From Massilia agrisoli (GTDB lineage: Bacteria > Pseudomonadota > Gammaproteobacteria > Burkholderiales > Burkholderiaceae_D): 64,000 bases of DNA. The DNA lies in assembly GCF_020831365.1 (NCBI RefSeq), contig NZ_JAJHPV010000010.1:1-64000 (forward strand), given 5' to 3'. This document shows positions 9,385 through 18,768 of this stretch, in pieces. Position 1 is the stretch's first letter; each line of letters starts with the position of its first letter. A model generated the notes under the pieces. The model saw only the letters and a program-made list of their open reading frames with translations, did not search any database and was not told the origin of the DNA. The translations under genes were made by a program, and so were the position numbers.

Positions 9385-11427
9385 GTGAAACGACATTTGC
9401 TGACAACCCTGTCCCTGAGCCTCATCGCCGCCTTTGCCAACGCGGGCGACGTGGCCAAGCCTGCCGGCCCGATTTCGGGCATCGACGTGCAGTACATCGA
9501 CCCGACCGTGCGCGCGCAGGACGACTTCTTCGTGCACCTGAACGGCAAGTGGCTGAAGGCGACCGAGATCCCCGCCGACAAATCGAGCTGGGGCAGCTTC
9601 GCCAAGCTGCGCGACGACACCCAGCCGCAGCTGCTGGCGCTGATCGAAGCCGCGCAAAAGGACAAGGGCGCCAAGGCAGGTTCGGAAACCCGCAAGATCG
9701 GCGACATGTACGCCAGCTTCATGGACGAAGCGCGCCTGGAAAAGCTCGGCTACAAGCCGCTGACCGGCGAGCTGCAGCGCATCCGCGGCATGCGTGACAA
9801 GAAGGCAGTGCCGGCGATGATCGCCCACCTGTCGCAAATCGGCGTGCCTGTCCCATACGGCATCTATGTCGGCCAGGACGCGCGCGAATCGACCCGCTAC
9901 GCCGCCTACGTCACCCAGAGCGGCCTTGGTATGCCTGACCGCGACTACTACCTGAAGAAGGACGACGAGAAGCTGGCCAAGACCCGCGCCGCCTACGAAA
10001 AGCACGTCGAGAAGACGCTGGCGATGGCAGGCGAGAAGAACGCCGCCGCTGCCGCGAAAGCGATCCTCGACTTCGAGACCCAGCTCGCTGAAGTACAATG
10101 GACCAAGGTCGATAACCGCGACCCGGTCAAGCGCTACAATAAGGTAGAAATCGCCAAGCTGGCCGAGCTGACCCCTGGCTATGACTGGAAGGCCGCGCTG
10201 GCCTCGGCCGGCATCGCCAACAAGGTCGACTACGTGATCGTCAACCAGCCAAGCTACCTGAAAGGTTTTAACGACATCCTGGCCAGGACCGACCTGGCGA
10301 CCCTGAAGTCGTACTTCGAATACCAGCTGCTGCGCAGCTACTCCGAATACCTGTCCAAGCCGTTCGTCGATGCGGACTTCGCGTTTTACGGCACCACGCT
10401 GACCGGCGTGACGGAGAACCGCCCGCGCTGGAAGATCGGCGTATCGACAGTGGAAAGCGCGCTGGGCGAAGCGGTCGGCAAGCTGTATGTCAGCCAGCAC
10501 TTCCCGGCCGAGCGCAAGGAGCGCATGGGCGTGCTGGTCAAGAACCTGCTGGAAGCCTACCGCCAGAGCATCGACACGCTCGACTGGATGGGACCTGAGA
10601 CCAAGAAGGAAGCGCAAGCCAAGCTGGCCAAGTTCACGCCGAAGATCGGCTACCCGGACAAATGGCGCGACTACTCCACCCTCAGCATCGACCGCAACGA
10701 CCTGGTTGGCAACGTGATGCGCGCCCGTACCTTCGGCTACAAGCGCAACATCAACAAGCTGGGCAAGCCGATCGACCGCAGCGAGTGGGGCATGACGCCG
10801 CAGACGGTGAACGCGTACTACAGCTCGACGATGAACGAGATCGTGTTCCCTGCATCGATCCTGCAGCCGCCGTTCTTCGACATGCGCGCTGACGACGCGG
10901 TCAACTATGGCGCAATTGGCGCGGTGATCGGCCACGAAATCAGCCACGGCTTCGACGACAAGGGCAGCCAGTCCGACGGCGACGGCAACCTGCGCGACTG
11001 GTGGACGGCCGAAGACCGCGCCAAGTTCCAGGCCAAGGCCGACGCGCTGGTCAAGCAGTACAACGCCTTCAGCCCGCTGCCTGGCTATAACGTCAACGGT
11101 GCCCTTACCCTCGGCGAGAACATCGGCGACAACTCGGGCGTGGCGATCGCCTACAAGGCCTACAAGCTGTCCCTGGGCGGCAAGCCTGCGCCTGTGATTG
11201 ACGGCCTGACTGGCGACCAGCGCTTCTACATGGGCTTTGGCCAGGTATGGCGCATGAAGATGCGCGAAGCCGCGCAGATCGTCCAGGTAAAGACTGACCC
11301 GCACTCGCCAGGCCAGTTCCGCGCCAACGGCACGATGCGCAACCAGCAGGGCTTCTACGAAGCGTTCGACGTCAAGGAAGGCGACAAGATGTACCTGGCG
11401 CCGAAAGACCGCGTCACCATCTGGTAA
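9385..11427 (+). CDS. M13 family zinc endopeptidase (PepO/neprilysin-like)
   Basis: Secreted zinc metallopeptidase. His517, Glu518 and His521 form the HEISH zinc motif and Glu578 in ENIGD is the third ligand; NAYYSSTMNEIVFPASILQPP is the conserved substrate-binding segment just upstream. The GTG at 9385 is chosen: it has AAGGA eight bases upstream and starts directly at the signal peptide (KRHLLTTLSLSLIAAFANA), while the ATG at 9343 would add 14 unlikely residues. The mature protein is about 660 residues, normal for bacterial M13. A strong terminator follows. Degrades oligopeptides in the periplasm or outside the cell. Confidence 0.93.
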   Translation: MKRHLLTTLSLSLIAAFANAGDVAKPAGPISGIDVQYIDPTVRAQDDFFVHLNGKWLKATEIPADKSSWGSFAKLRDDTQPQLLALIEAAQKDKGAKAGSETRKIGDMYASFMDEARLEKLGYKPLTGELQRIRGMRDKKAVPAMIAHLSQIGVPVPYGIYVGQDARESTRYAAYVTQSGLGMPDRDYYLKKDDEKLAKTRAAYEKHVEKTLAMAGEKNAAAAAKAILDFETQLAEVQWTKVDNRDPVKRYNKVEIAKLAELTPGYDWKAALASAGIANKVDYVIVNQPSYLKGFNDILARTDLATLKSYFEYQLLRSYSEYLSKPFVDADFAFYGTTLTGVTENRPRWKIGVSTVESALGEAVGKLYVSQHFPAERKERMGVLVKNLLEAYRQSIDTLDWMGPETKKEAQAKLAKFTPKIGYPDKWRDYSTLSIDRNDLVGNVMRARTFGYKRNINKLGKPIDRSEWGMTPQTVNAYYSSTMNEIVFPASILQPPFFDMRADDAVNYGAIGAVIGHEISHGFDDKGSQSDGDGNLRDWWTAEDRAKFQAKADALVKQYNAFSPLPGYNVNGALTLGENIGDNSGVAIAYKAYKLSLGGKPAPVIDGLTGDQRFYMGFGQVWRMKMREAAQIVQVKTDPHSPGQFRANGTMRNQQGFYEAFDVKEGDKMYLAPKDRVTIW

Positions 11428-11444
11428 TCGCCCGCTGAAAAGCA

Positions 11445-11474
11445 AAAGCCGCTTCTGACCGAAGCGGCTTTTTT
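11445..11474 (+). terminator. Rho-independent terminator of the M13 peptidase gene
   Basis: Nine-base perfect stem (11447-11455 with 11461-11469), five-base loop TGACC, followed by a run of six T. It starts 20 nt after the peptidase stop codon. Confidence 0.9.
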
Positions 11475-11500
11475 ATGCGCGCCGTTTGGAAGTCCGGTAG

Positions 11501-11525
11501 GGCGGATAAGCGCAGCGCATCCGCC
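11501..11525. repeat. REP-like intergenic palindrome
   Basis: The sequence GGCGGAT at 11501-11507 is repeated in inverted orientation as ATCCGCC at 11519-11525, with AAGCGCAGCGC between. This GGCGGATAAGCGCAGCGCATCC type of element occurs as a dispersed intergenic repeat in many proteobacterial genomes (from memory). Only one copy was noticed in this window. It lies between the two terminators of convergent genes, a usual location for REP elements. Confidence 0.6.
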
Positions 11526-11545
11526 GAATCAACCTGGTACAGGCC

Positions 11546-11574
11546 AAAAAAAACCGCCCTGCGAGGGCGGTTTT
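11546..11574 (-). terminator. Rho-independent terminator of the diheme cytochrome gene
   Basis: Stem AAAACCGCCCT / AGGGCGGTTTT at 11550-11560 and 11564-11574 with loop GCG; read on the minus strand it ends in a run of eight T. It lies 18 nt beyond the cytochrome stop codon. The plus-strand reading also has four T, so it may act both ways. Confidence 0.88.
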
Positions 11575-11592
11575 CATCAAGCCTGAATCGTC

Positions 11593-12498
11593 TTACTTGG
11601 ACGAAGCAACCATGTAATCAACGGCTGCCTTGACTTCAGCATCCGAAGCGGTCGAACCGCCTTTAGGAGGCATCATGCCTGCTTTGCCCTGGAAGCCCTT
11701 GATCGCGTGCTCGTACAGCACTGCGTCGCCCTGCTTGATGCGTGCGGCCCAATTGGCCTTGTCGCCCAGCTTAGGCGCGCCTGCGATACCGGCGCCGTGG
11801 CATGCTGCGCACGAAGCGTTGTAGATGCTCTTGCCGACGTCACCCGACAGCTTGCCTGGTGCGGCCGCTGCTGCAACTGCCGCAGGAGCGACAACCGGTG
11901 CCTGTGCTTCAGCTGGAACAGCCGCTGGTGCAGCGGCAGGAGCCGCTGCCGCAGGAGCCGCTTCAGCCGTCGCCGCTGCTGGAGCCGCCGCTGGTGCTGC
12001 AGGTTCCTTGAACGATGCGCCGCTCTGGTTAGCCATGTAGACAACAGCGCGGGCAACTTCTACGTCATCCAGGTCAGGGTTGCCGCCTTTGGCTGGCATT
12101 GCGCGGATACCTTCGATGGCGTGCTTGACCAGGGTGTCATAGCCTTGGGCGATACGTGCGCCCCAGCCGCCTGCGTCGCCCAGCTTAGGAGCGCCGGCAG
12201 CGCCGCTGGTGTGGCAGGCTGCGCAGTTAGCGGTGTAGACAGCGTCGCCAGCGAGCAGTACTTTCGGTGCGTTGACGTCTTTCAGGGTGAAGCCTTCGTC
12301 GGCGACAGGCGCGAGGCGGGCTGCAACTGCTTCAGGGCTCTGGCTGTCGGTGCCGGCGCCTTCCAGCGTGCCAGTGGTGACGAACGACACCAGCAGGATG
12401 ATGCCGATGACAGTAACCAGGAAGAAAGCAGCGACAGCAGCTGCAAGCTGGCCAGGGGTCCGGATAGGGGAGTGGTGTTCGTTGTGTGCGTCGCTCAT
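11593..12498 (-). CDS. Membrane-anchored diheme cytochrome c
   Basis: 301 residues: cytoplasmic N-terminal tail, one membrane segment (about 18-42), then two cytochrome c domains. Heme motif 1 is CAACH at 92-96 and motif 2 is CAACH at 230-234; likely axial methionines sit in RAMPAKGG (about 134) and MMPPKGG near the C terminus. The domains are joined by a roughly 50-residue Ala/Pro linker (about 165-216), typical of c5-type tandem cytochromes in betaproteobacteria. It would carry electrons on the periplasmic face, for example to a terminal oxidase; no oxidase gene is nearby. Monocistronic with its own terminator. Confidence 0.92.
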   Translation of the reverse strand: MSDAHNEHHSPIRTPGQLAAAVAAFFLVTVIGIILLVSFVTTGTLEGAGTDSQSPEAVAARLAPVADEGFTLKDVNAPKVLLAGDAVYTANCAACHTSGAAGAPKLGDAGGWGARIAQGYDTLVKHAIEGIRAMPAKGGNPDLDDVEVARAVVYMANQSGASFKEPAAPAAAPAAATAEAAPAAAAPAAAPAAVPAEAQAPVVAPAAVAAAAAPGKLSGDVGKSIYNASCAACHGAGIAGAPKLGDKANWAARIKQGDAVLYEHAIKGFQGKAGMMPPKGGSTASDAEVKAAVDYMVASSK

Positions 12499-12669
12499 GA
12501 TGTCCTTAAAGCAATTTTCAAACCTGCAAGGCGAAAAAGCCCGCCAAACCCGCGATTATAGACGTAAAGCACGTGCTTTGGAACGGAAATCAAGGGCCAG
12601 CACGACAGTTTCCATGGACGGCAGGTTGGAAAAACTGTATCCTTCGCCTCACTTCAGAAATTCCCCTAC

Positions 12670-12745
12670 GCGGCTGTAGCTCAGTGGATAGAGTATTGGC
12701 CTCCGAAGCCAAGGGTCGTGGGTTCGATCCCCGCCAGCCGCACCA
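12670..12745 (+). tRNA. tRNA-Arg(CCG)
   Basis: A full 76-nt cloverleaf: acceptor stem GCGGCTG/CAGCCGC, D stem GCTC/GAGT, anticodon stem TTGGC/GCCAA around loop CTCCGAA (anticodon CCG at 12703-12705), T arm GTGGG-TTCGATC-CCCGC, discriminator A and an encoded CCA end at 12743-12745. No other tRNA is adjacent. Confidence 0.96.
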
Positions 12746-12875
12746 TCTCCAGCATCTTTTCCTGTCACGAAAAGCCTGACGGCACTTTCTCCCGGCGTGG
12801 CGACACTAATTTTCGCTAGGCATTATTATTGACGTATTGTTAAAGCAAACGTACGGCAACAGGGATAGTGACCAA

Positions 12876-13796
12876 ATGAATTTGCATGCCATTCAAGAAC
12901 AGGCCTTGGTAACGCGCGCCTCCGCACTGGGTGCCGTGGGCAAGCTGCCGGATGGCGTCTCGGTCGACTCCTTCCTCGCTGCGGCATCGCGGGTGGGTGA
13001 CTTCGACCACTACAAGGTCGTGCCTGTCGAAGCGCGCAACATCGTCAAGCAGGTTGCGGCGAGCGCCGGTGAGATCGGCGTGCGCGCTTTCCTGCGGGCG
13101 GCGCTCGCCCAGGGCGCCATCAACGCGCTTGGCTCCGCTGAACTGGGGCGCCTGCCGCCAGTGATCGCCGCCGCGCACACGCGCGAGCTTGGTCGGGTCG
13201 TGTCCAATTCCGACCTGCATGCTGAATGGCTGTGCCTCGATAACGATTTATTCCAAAAAGAGTTCGGCATCGTCAGCTTCCGCCTGTACGCCGCCGGCGC
13301 CCAGCTGGTCGACCCGCGTTGCGGTGTGCCCCGTTCCTACATGCTCAAGGGCGGACTGGCCGATGTGCCGCGCCGCATGCTGACCATGCTCGGGCTGGGC
13401 GGCTTCCGCCCGTTCTTCCAGGTCCATGCGCATGAGTTCATGCTGGACTTGCTCGACGAGAAGGGCAGGGAGGATTGCTACCGCGGCTGTATCGCGCTGT
13501 TCGACTTGTTCCCAGCCGTGCGCGGCATCATCGCCGGCAGCTGGTTCTACGATCCCGCAGTCACGGTGATCAGCCCGCGCGTGGCCTATTTCAGCCAGAC
13601 GCCCTTGAAGCACGGCGGCCACGTGATGTTCGTCGAAGAAGCCGGTCAGGCTGCCATCGATGCGCTGGCCACGTCGCCTACCCGCCGCAGGCTGCATGCG
13701 GAAGGCAAGTATGTGCCCAAGACATACATGCTTATCTGGGGAAAGAAGCAGATGATTGCGTGGGCTGCAAGGCAGCCGCAGGTTGCGGTGGCCTAA
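12876..13796 (+). CDS. Conserved-looking protein of unknown function
   Basis: A 306-residue soluble protein that I do not recognise. No signal peptide, membrane segment or clear nucleotide-binding motif is visible. It has a regular, hydrophobic-core composition, with aromatic and charged clusters such as FFQVHAHEFMLDLLDEKGRE and AGSWFYDPAVTVISPRVAYF, which argues for a folded enzyme-like protein. The ATG at 12876 is chosen; an in-frame TTG at 12837 would add 13 residues of poor quality. It follows tRNA-Arg by 130 nt and overlaps the 3' end of the convergent deacetylase gene by 4 nt. Coding is supported by strong third-position GC bias. Confidence 0.72.
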   Translation: MNLHAIQEQALVTRASALGAVGKLPDGVSVDSFLAAASRVGDFDHYKVVPVEARNIVKQVAASAGEIGVRAFLRAALAQGAINALGSAELGRLPPVIAAAHTRELGRVVSNSDLHAEWLCLDNDLFQKEFGIVSFRLYAAGAQLVDPRCGVPRSYMLKGGLADVPRRMLTMLGLGGFRPFFQVHAHEFMLDLLDEKGREDCYRGCIALFDLFPAVRGIIAGSWFYDPAVTVISPRVAYFSQTPLKHGGHVMFVEEAGQAAIDALATSPTRRRLHAEGKYVPKTYMLIWGKKQMIAWAARQPQVAVA

Positions 13797-14851
13797 GCCG
13801 GGCTGGCGGCGCGGCCCGTGACGCGGCGCAGGAATTCGGAAAAACCGCTCATTTCCGCCTCGAACTCCAGCATTTCCACGTCGCGGCCATCGAGGAAGCG
13901 CGGCAGGAAGTACACCTGTTCATTCTCGGCTTTGGAAATCAATCCGGGGATGCAGGTCGTCGCGGAGACCACGCCCAGCTCACCCAAGGTGCCTGCGGCA
14001 TCGGCGTCGAAGCTGCCGCTCGGGTAGCAGTAGTGCTTCGGCACCGGCAAGCCCAGGCTTTGAATCGCGCCCGAACATTGGCGCAAATCGTCCTTCAGCG
14101 CCGCCGGGTCGCCTACCGGGTAGTGGTGGACGTGGCCGTGCAGCTCGACGGCGCAACGCTGGGCCGGCAGTTCGCGCAGTTCGTCGCCGGTCATGTACTG
14201 GAAGCGCCGCGTTCCCAGCTGCAGCTCGCCGGCGGGCACCGCCAGGTCTTTGGCAAACCGTTCCAGCGCGTCGACCGCCGCGGTGTTGTCGGCGCCGAAT
14301 CCTTCGATCCATGCCGCGACCTTCTTCGCAAGTTCCTCGCGCCCGGCGCCGCTCGACAAATCATATTGCCCGTCAATCGCCGGGGTATAGCCGCTCAGCG
14401 CGACACTCTTGAGCGGCGACTTCCAGATGATGTAGCGCGTGGTGACGGTGGCAACCGGCGTGCCTTCCAGCACGTGGCTGGTGCACAGGTAGAGCGTGGA
14501 GGGCATCTCCAGCTTGTCGAGCACCGGCAGCAGTTCGCTGCGCGTCGAGTACCAGCCGTCGTCGAAGGTGATGACCGTCGCCAGCGGCGGCGCCGGGCGC
14601 TTTCCGCCGGCGCTTTCGACGGCTTCATCGAGCGATACCACATTGAAGCCTTTTTCCCGCAGCCATTTCATCCGTTGTTCGAAGGTTTGCCTGGAGAAGA
14701 ACAGTTTTCCGTTGTACTCGCTTTCGTCGCCGATCGCGCCGCCGTGGTAGCAGAGAATGCGCAGTTGCGACTGGGTCAGGTAACGGAATAGCTTAAAGAC
14801 GCCGAAGGTGCGTGCGGCGCGAAGAAAGCTGAGTTTTAACTGTTTCGACAT
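13793..14851 (-). CDS. Polysaccharide deacetylase family protein (NodB fold)
   Basis: 352 residues with a NodB homology domain: ILCYHGG near the start, the metal and catalytic motif VITFDDGWYS (about 115-124), and a second metal motif with His residues in VELHGHVHHYP (HxxxH), then CYPSGSFD. These residues fit an active metal-dependent N- or O-deacetylase of carbohydrate. There is no signal peptide, so it may act in the cytoplasm on lipid-linked sugars. It is one of three NodB-type genes in the window (also 33074 and 52908) and the only one outside the XrtA operons. Confidence 0.85.
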   Translation of the reverse strand: MSKQLKLSFLRAARTFGVFKLFRYLTQSQLRILCYHGGAIGDESEYNGKLFFSRQTFEQRMKWLREKGFNVVSLDEAVESAGGKRPAPPLATVITFDDGWYSTRSELLPVLDKLEMPSTLYLCTSHVLEGTPVATVTTRYIIWKSPLKSVALSGYTPAIDGQYDLSSGAGREELAKKVAAWIEGFGADNTAAVDALERFAKDLAVPAGELQLGTRRFQYMTGDELRELPAQRCAVELHGHVHHYPVGDPAALKDDLRQCSGAIQSLGLPVPKHYCYPSGSFDADAAGTLGELGVVSATTCIPGLISKAENEQVYFLPRFLDGRDVEMLEFEAEMSGFSEFLRRVTGRAASPA

Positions 14852-15085
14852 GTGGGTACTAGCGTGGGGCAGGCTAAAAGTTTATCTGAAAAGAACGCAA
14901 TATAGTTGTTAAATATAAACAATCGATTGACATGCCGGCCGCCGGCGCCGGTCAATAAAGGGGCGGTCGGTGACTTGCGTGTTTGCATTTAATAACGAAT
15001 GATATACAGTTTTTGATAAAGGCTTGTTCCGTTGGTGCCTACCCGAAATTTTTCCAACTGGACAACCGTCTGACGAGGCTTCCAA

Positions 15086-15559
15086 ATGAATAAAACCTTC
15101 CTGCTCATCGCCGCCGCGGCCGCCGTCACTGCCGCCGTCGCCGCCGTGTGGTTCACGCAGCCAGCTACGCCCGCTGTCCCCGGGTTCATTTCGCCCTCCG
15201 ACGCAGCCCAGGTGGCGCGCGGCAGGATCGTGTACGACCAAAACTGCGCCTCCTGTCATGGGGCCAAGCTCGAGGGCCAGGCAAACTGGCGTCAGCGCCT
15301 GCCCAACGGCCGCCTGCCGGCGCCGCCGCACGATGTCAACGGCCATACCTGGCACCACCCTGACCAGGTGCTGGTCGATATCGTCAAACACGGGCTGGTG
15401 CCGGGCAAGACCGCGCCGGAAGGCTACCAAAGCGACATGCCCGCCTATGCCGGACTGCTGAAGGATGAAGACATCGTGGCGGTGCTCGCCTATATTAAAA
15501 GCAGCTGGCCGTCGGACGCGCTGGAGGCGCAGCGCAACATCACGCTGCAGCGCGACTAG
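15086..15559 (+). CDS. Small exported cytochrome c
   Basis: 157 residues with an N-terminal hydrophobic signal or anchor (about 4-24) and one heme site CASCH at 54-58; a likely axial Met lies in SDMPAYAG. The fold fits a class I cytochrome c with the heme motif near the N terminus and GLLKDEDIVAVLAYIKSSWP as the last helix. Periplasmic electron carrier; partner unknown. Stands between the deacetylase (divergent) and prsT. Confidence 0.9.
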   Translation: MNKTFLLIAAAAAVTAAVAAVWFTQPATPAVPGFISPSDAAQVARGRIVYDQNCASCHGAKLEGQANWRQRLPNGRLPAPPHDVNGHTWHHPDQVLVDIVKHGLVPGKTAPEGYQSDMPAYAGLLKDEDIVAVLAYIKSSWPSDALEAQRNITLQRD

Positions 15560-15701
15560 GCCAGGGTGTTGCTGTTAGGTACCGAATCCCGTGCCGCATG
15601 TTGAACATCATGACGCGATGGGGTATTTTCCTTAGTATGTTTCTTTGAGGTATGAATTGTGTCCGCGCGTTGCCTCAACAGTTCGCGCGGTACAACGTTT
15701 C

Positions 15702-15730
15702 TTGTTGTTTTGTTGTTATCTCGATATAGA
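15702..15730 (+). promoter_or_regulatory. Possible sigma-70 promoter of prsT
   Basis: TTGTTG (15702-15707) and TATAGA (15725-15730) are separated by exactly 17 bases, 81 bases upstream of the prsT start. The -35 matches consensus only in TTG, and the -10 in TATA, so this is a weak call. Confidence 0.3.
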
Positions 15731-15810
15731 ATGAAGGAATCTTTCTATCGTGCACGGCAGCCTGTCTGCCAGACGGTTATTCCATTCATTTAGTTGTTAC
15801 AAGGTAAGCC

Positions 15811-18585
15811 ATGCGAAACACAAAGAGCAAGAAACTCGTCGGCGCAACGATGGCCTCGGCCGTTTTGTTGATGGGCGGCCTGGCAGGTTGCAGCAAGACT
15901 GAAAGCTCGGAGGCCCTCGTTGCCGAAGCGAAGCAGTTCATCCAGAAAGGCGACACCAAGTCCGCCGTCATCCAGCTCAAGAATGCACTGCTGAAAAACC
16001 CATCCGACGTGGAAGCGCGCCTGACCCTCGGCGCCTTGTACAACGATACCGGCGACTCCGTGTCGGCCGAAAAAGAATTCCGTAAGGCCGCCGAGCTGGG
16101 CGCAGGGCCGGACAAGACGGTGCCTGGCCTGGCGAATGCCTTGCTGGCGCAAGGCCAGTTCCAGAAAGTGCTGGACGAGACTGCCGCTACCTCGGCAGGC
16201 AAGGCCGACTTGCTGGCGCTGCGCGGCGACGCCCACCTGGGCCTTGGGCAGGGCGACCTGGCCAAGCAGTCCTATGAGCAGGCCCTGCAGGTGAACCCGA
16301 AGCTGGGCGCGGGCCTGATCGGCCTGGCGCGCCATGCCCTGATGCAGCAAGACTTCGATGGCGCCAAGCGCCTGGCGGAACAGGCCGCCACCGAAACCCC
16401 GAACGACCCGGCCGTGTGGATGTTCAAAGGCGGCCTGCTGCGCGCCGAGGGCAAGGCCGACGAGGCGCTGGCCGCTTACGACCAGGCATTGAAGGTCAAG
16501 CCCGGCCATCGCGGCGCCAATATCGAAAAGGCGTACATCGAAATCGCCACCGGCAAGTTCGAAGCGGCGCAGGCCGACATCAACGCGGCCAACAAGGCCA
16601 CCCCTGGCAGCCTGATGGTGTTCTACACCCAGGCCTTGCTCGACCATACCCAGGGCAAGCACGCGGCGGCCAAGGAGTCGCTGCAAAAAGTCCTGCGGGT
16701 CGCCCCGGACCATATGCCAAGCGTGCTGCTGGCAGGCTCGGTCGAGCATGCGCTCGACTCGATGCCCCAGGCCGAGCAGCACCTGAAAAAATACATTGAA
16801 ACCGTGCCAGGCAACAGCTACGCCCGCAAATTGCTGGTCGCTACCTTGATCAAGCTGGGCAATATCACCGAGGCGCAGGCGGTGCTGGCGCCGATCATGC
16901 CCGAAGCCGACAAGGACCCGCAGGTGCTGGCGCTGGCAGGCGAGCTGTCGATGCATGCGCGTGACTTCGGCAAGGCCACCGATTACCTGGAGCGCGCGGC
17001 AAAGATGGCGCCGAAGGCGGCCGCGGTGCGTACCTCGCTGGCAATGAGCAAGCTGGCCCAGGGCGATGACGCCCGCGCCATCGCCGAGCTGGAAGAATCC
17101 ACCCGTCTCGACAACAAATCGACCAAGGCCGGCACCATGCTGGTGCTGACCGAGATGCGCCTGAAGCATTACGACAAGGCGCTGGCCGCCGCCAGCGCGA
17201 TGGAGGCGCAGCAGCCGAAAGACCCGGTGGTTCACAACCTGAAGGGCGGCGTGTACTTGAGCAAGGGCGACAGCGCCAATGCCCGCGCCAGCTTCGAGAA
17301 AGCGCTGGCCTTGCAGCCTAGCTATTTCCCGGCGGCGGCCAACCTGGCCCAGCTGGAAATGAAGGAAAACAAGCCGGAGATGGCGAAAAAACAACTGACC
17401 GCCTTCCTGGAGAAAAACAACAAGAGCGTCGAGGCGATGTCGGGCCTGGCCGAACTGGCCCAGCTGCAGGGCAAGACGGCCGAAGTGACGCAGTGGCGCG
17501 AGAAGGCGCTGGCGGAAAACCCGGACGAGGTCATCCCGGCTCTCTTGCTGGGCAGCCATTACCTGCGGACTGGCGCCAAGGACAAGGCGCTCTCCCTGGC
17601 GCGCAAGTTCCAGGTAGCGCACCCGAAGAATCCTGAGCTGCTGGACCTGCTTGGCCAGGCGCAGATGGCCAACGGCGACCGTGAGGGCGCGCTGGAGTCG
17701 TACAGCAAGCTGACCGGCATGACGCCGAAATCGCCGCAGGCCCAGATGCGCCTGGCGTCGGTGCACATGGCGCTGAACAACCCGAACGCCGCCGCGGACG
17801 ACCTGAGGAAAGCGCTCGCGCTGGACCCGAATTTCCTCGACGCCCAGCTGGCCCAGGCCGAGCTGTCAGTGCGCAACGGTAAATTCGACGATGCGATGGC
17901 GATTGCCCGCCAGATCCAGAAGCAGCGCCCGAAAGACGCGGTCGGCTTCGTACTGGAAGGCAGCGTGCTGCAGTCGCAGGGCAAGGATGCGCTGGCGGTG
18001 CGTCCGTACGAGCAGGCGGTCGCGCTGGCCGACAAGCACACGCTGGCCAAAACCAAGCTGCACAGTGCCCTGGCGCGCTCCGGCAAGGCCAAGGAAGCAG
18101 ACGCACGCCTTGCGCAGTGGCTGAAACAGGCGCCGAACGACGCCATGCTGGCCATGTATCACGCCGACACGCTGCTGGCCAACAAGCAGTACACGGAAGC
18201 GATTGCCCAGCTCGAGCCGATGCTGAAAAAAGCGCCGAATAACCCGATCCTGCTGAACAACCTTGCCTGGGCCTACCAGCAGGTCAAGGACCCGCGCGCG
18301 CTCAAGACGGCTGAGCAGGCGCTGGCCGGCGCCGCCGATAGTCCGGCCATCCTCGACACGCTGGGCACGATCCTGGTCGAGCAGGGCAACCCCAAGCGCG
18401 GCCTGGGCTACCTGCAGACGGCGGTGGATAAGTCGCCCAACGACGCCAACATCCGCTTCCATCTGGCGCAGGCGCTGGCCAAGTCGGGCGACAAGGCCGC
18501 GGCGCGCAAGGAACTAGAGAAAGTCATGGCCTCGAAAGGCTTCCAGAAGATGGATGAGGCGCGCGCGCTACAGCAAACTTTGTAA
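15811..18585 (+). CDS. prsT: XrtA/PEP-CTERM system TPR lipoprotein PrsT
   Basis: A 924-residue lipoprotein: signal peptide with lipobox LAGC (Cys27), then tandem tetratricopeptide repeats over almost the whole chain, e.g. AKQSYEQALQVNPKLGAGLI and ARASFEKALALQPSYFPAAA. Length, lipobox and repeat content match the PrsT family, which accompanies prsK and prsR in exosortase A genomes and probably acts as a scaffold for EPS assembly or export at the outer membrane. Here it lies 45 kb from prsK/prsR. RBS AAGG precedes the ATG. It is followed after 183 nt by the FeeM-like gene. Confidence 0.92.
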   Translation: MRNTKSKKLVGATMASAVLLMGGLAGCSKTESSEALVAEAKQFIQKGDTKSAVIQLKNALLKNPSDVEARLTLGALYNDTGDSVSAEKEFRKAAELGAGPDKTVPGLANALLAQGQFQKVLDETAATSAGKADLLALRGDAHLGLGQGDLAKQSYEQALQVNPKLGAGLIGLARHALMQQDFDGAKRLAEQAATETPNDPAVWMFKGGLLRAEGKADEALAAYDQALKVKPGHRGANIEKAYIEIATGKFEAAQADINAANKATPGSLMVFYTQALLDHTQGKHAAAKESLQKVLRVAPDHMPSVLLAGSVEHALDSMPQAEQHLKKYIETVPGNSYARKLLVATLIKLGNITEAQAVLAPIMPEADKDPQVLALAGELSMHARDFGKATDYLERAAKMAPKAAAVRTSLAMSKLAQGDDARAIAELEESTRLDNKSTKAGTMLVLTEMRLKHYDKALAAASAMEAQQPKDPVVHNLKGGVYLSKGDSANARASFEKALALQPSYFPAAANLAQLEMKENKPEMAKKQLTAFLEKNNKSVEAMSGLAELAQLQGKTAEVTQWREKALAENPDEVIPALLLGSHYLRTGAKDKALSLARKFQVAHPKNPELLDLLGQAQMANGDREGALESYSKLTGMTPKSPQAQMRLASVHMALNNPNAAADDLRKALALDPNFLDAQLAQAELSVRNGKFDDAMAIARQIQKQRPKDAVGFVLEGSVLQSQGKDALAVRPYEQAVALADKHTLAKTKLHSALARSGKAKEADARLAQWLKQAPNDAMLAMYHADTLLANKQYTEAIAQLEPMLKKAPNNPILLNNLAWAYQQVKDPRALKTAEQALAGAADSPAILDTLGTILVEQGNPKRGLGYLQTAVDKSPNDANIRFHLAQALAKSGDKAAARKELEKVMASKGFQKMDEARALQQTL

Positions 18586-18768
18586 CGACATGTAACGCCT
18601 GGTGGCGCGATGACGGCGACATCCCGTCGTTGCGACCACTGTAAGAAATGCAACAAACGATGCGATAGAGAATTAATATTTTTGCAGCATTGTGAAGTCG
18701 GTGATAGGATATTGTTCAGTTAAGCCTGTTTTTTTTGGCGCGCAAGTAACAACCCTGGAGTAGACCTG

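Noticed and set aside
7002-11445. Long minus-strand frames opposite the TonB receptor and M13 peptidase genes
   Set aside because: Shadow frames of high-GC coding sequence with no motifs and the wrong codon bias.
15754-15770. Possible sigma-54 site upstream of prsT (GG-N10-GC)
   Set aside because: Only the spacing fits; the -24 and -12 flanks (CGGCAG and CTGCC) are far from consensus.
18601-18618. GG-N10-GC pattern upstream of the FeeM-like gene
   Set aside because: The -12 element reads CGGC and the site lies about 150 nt from the start codon; chance is likely in this base composition.
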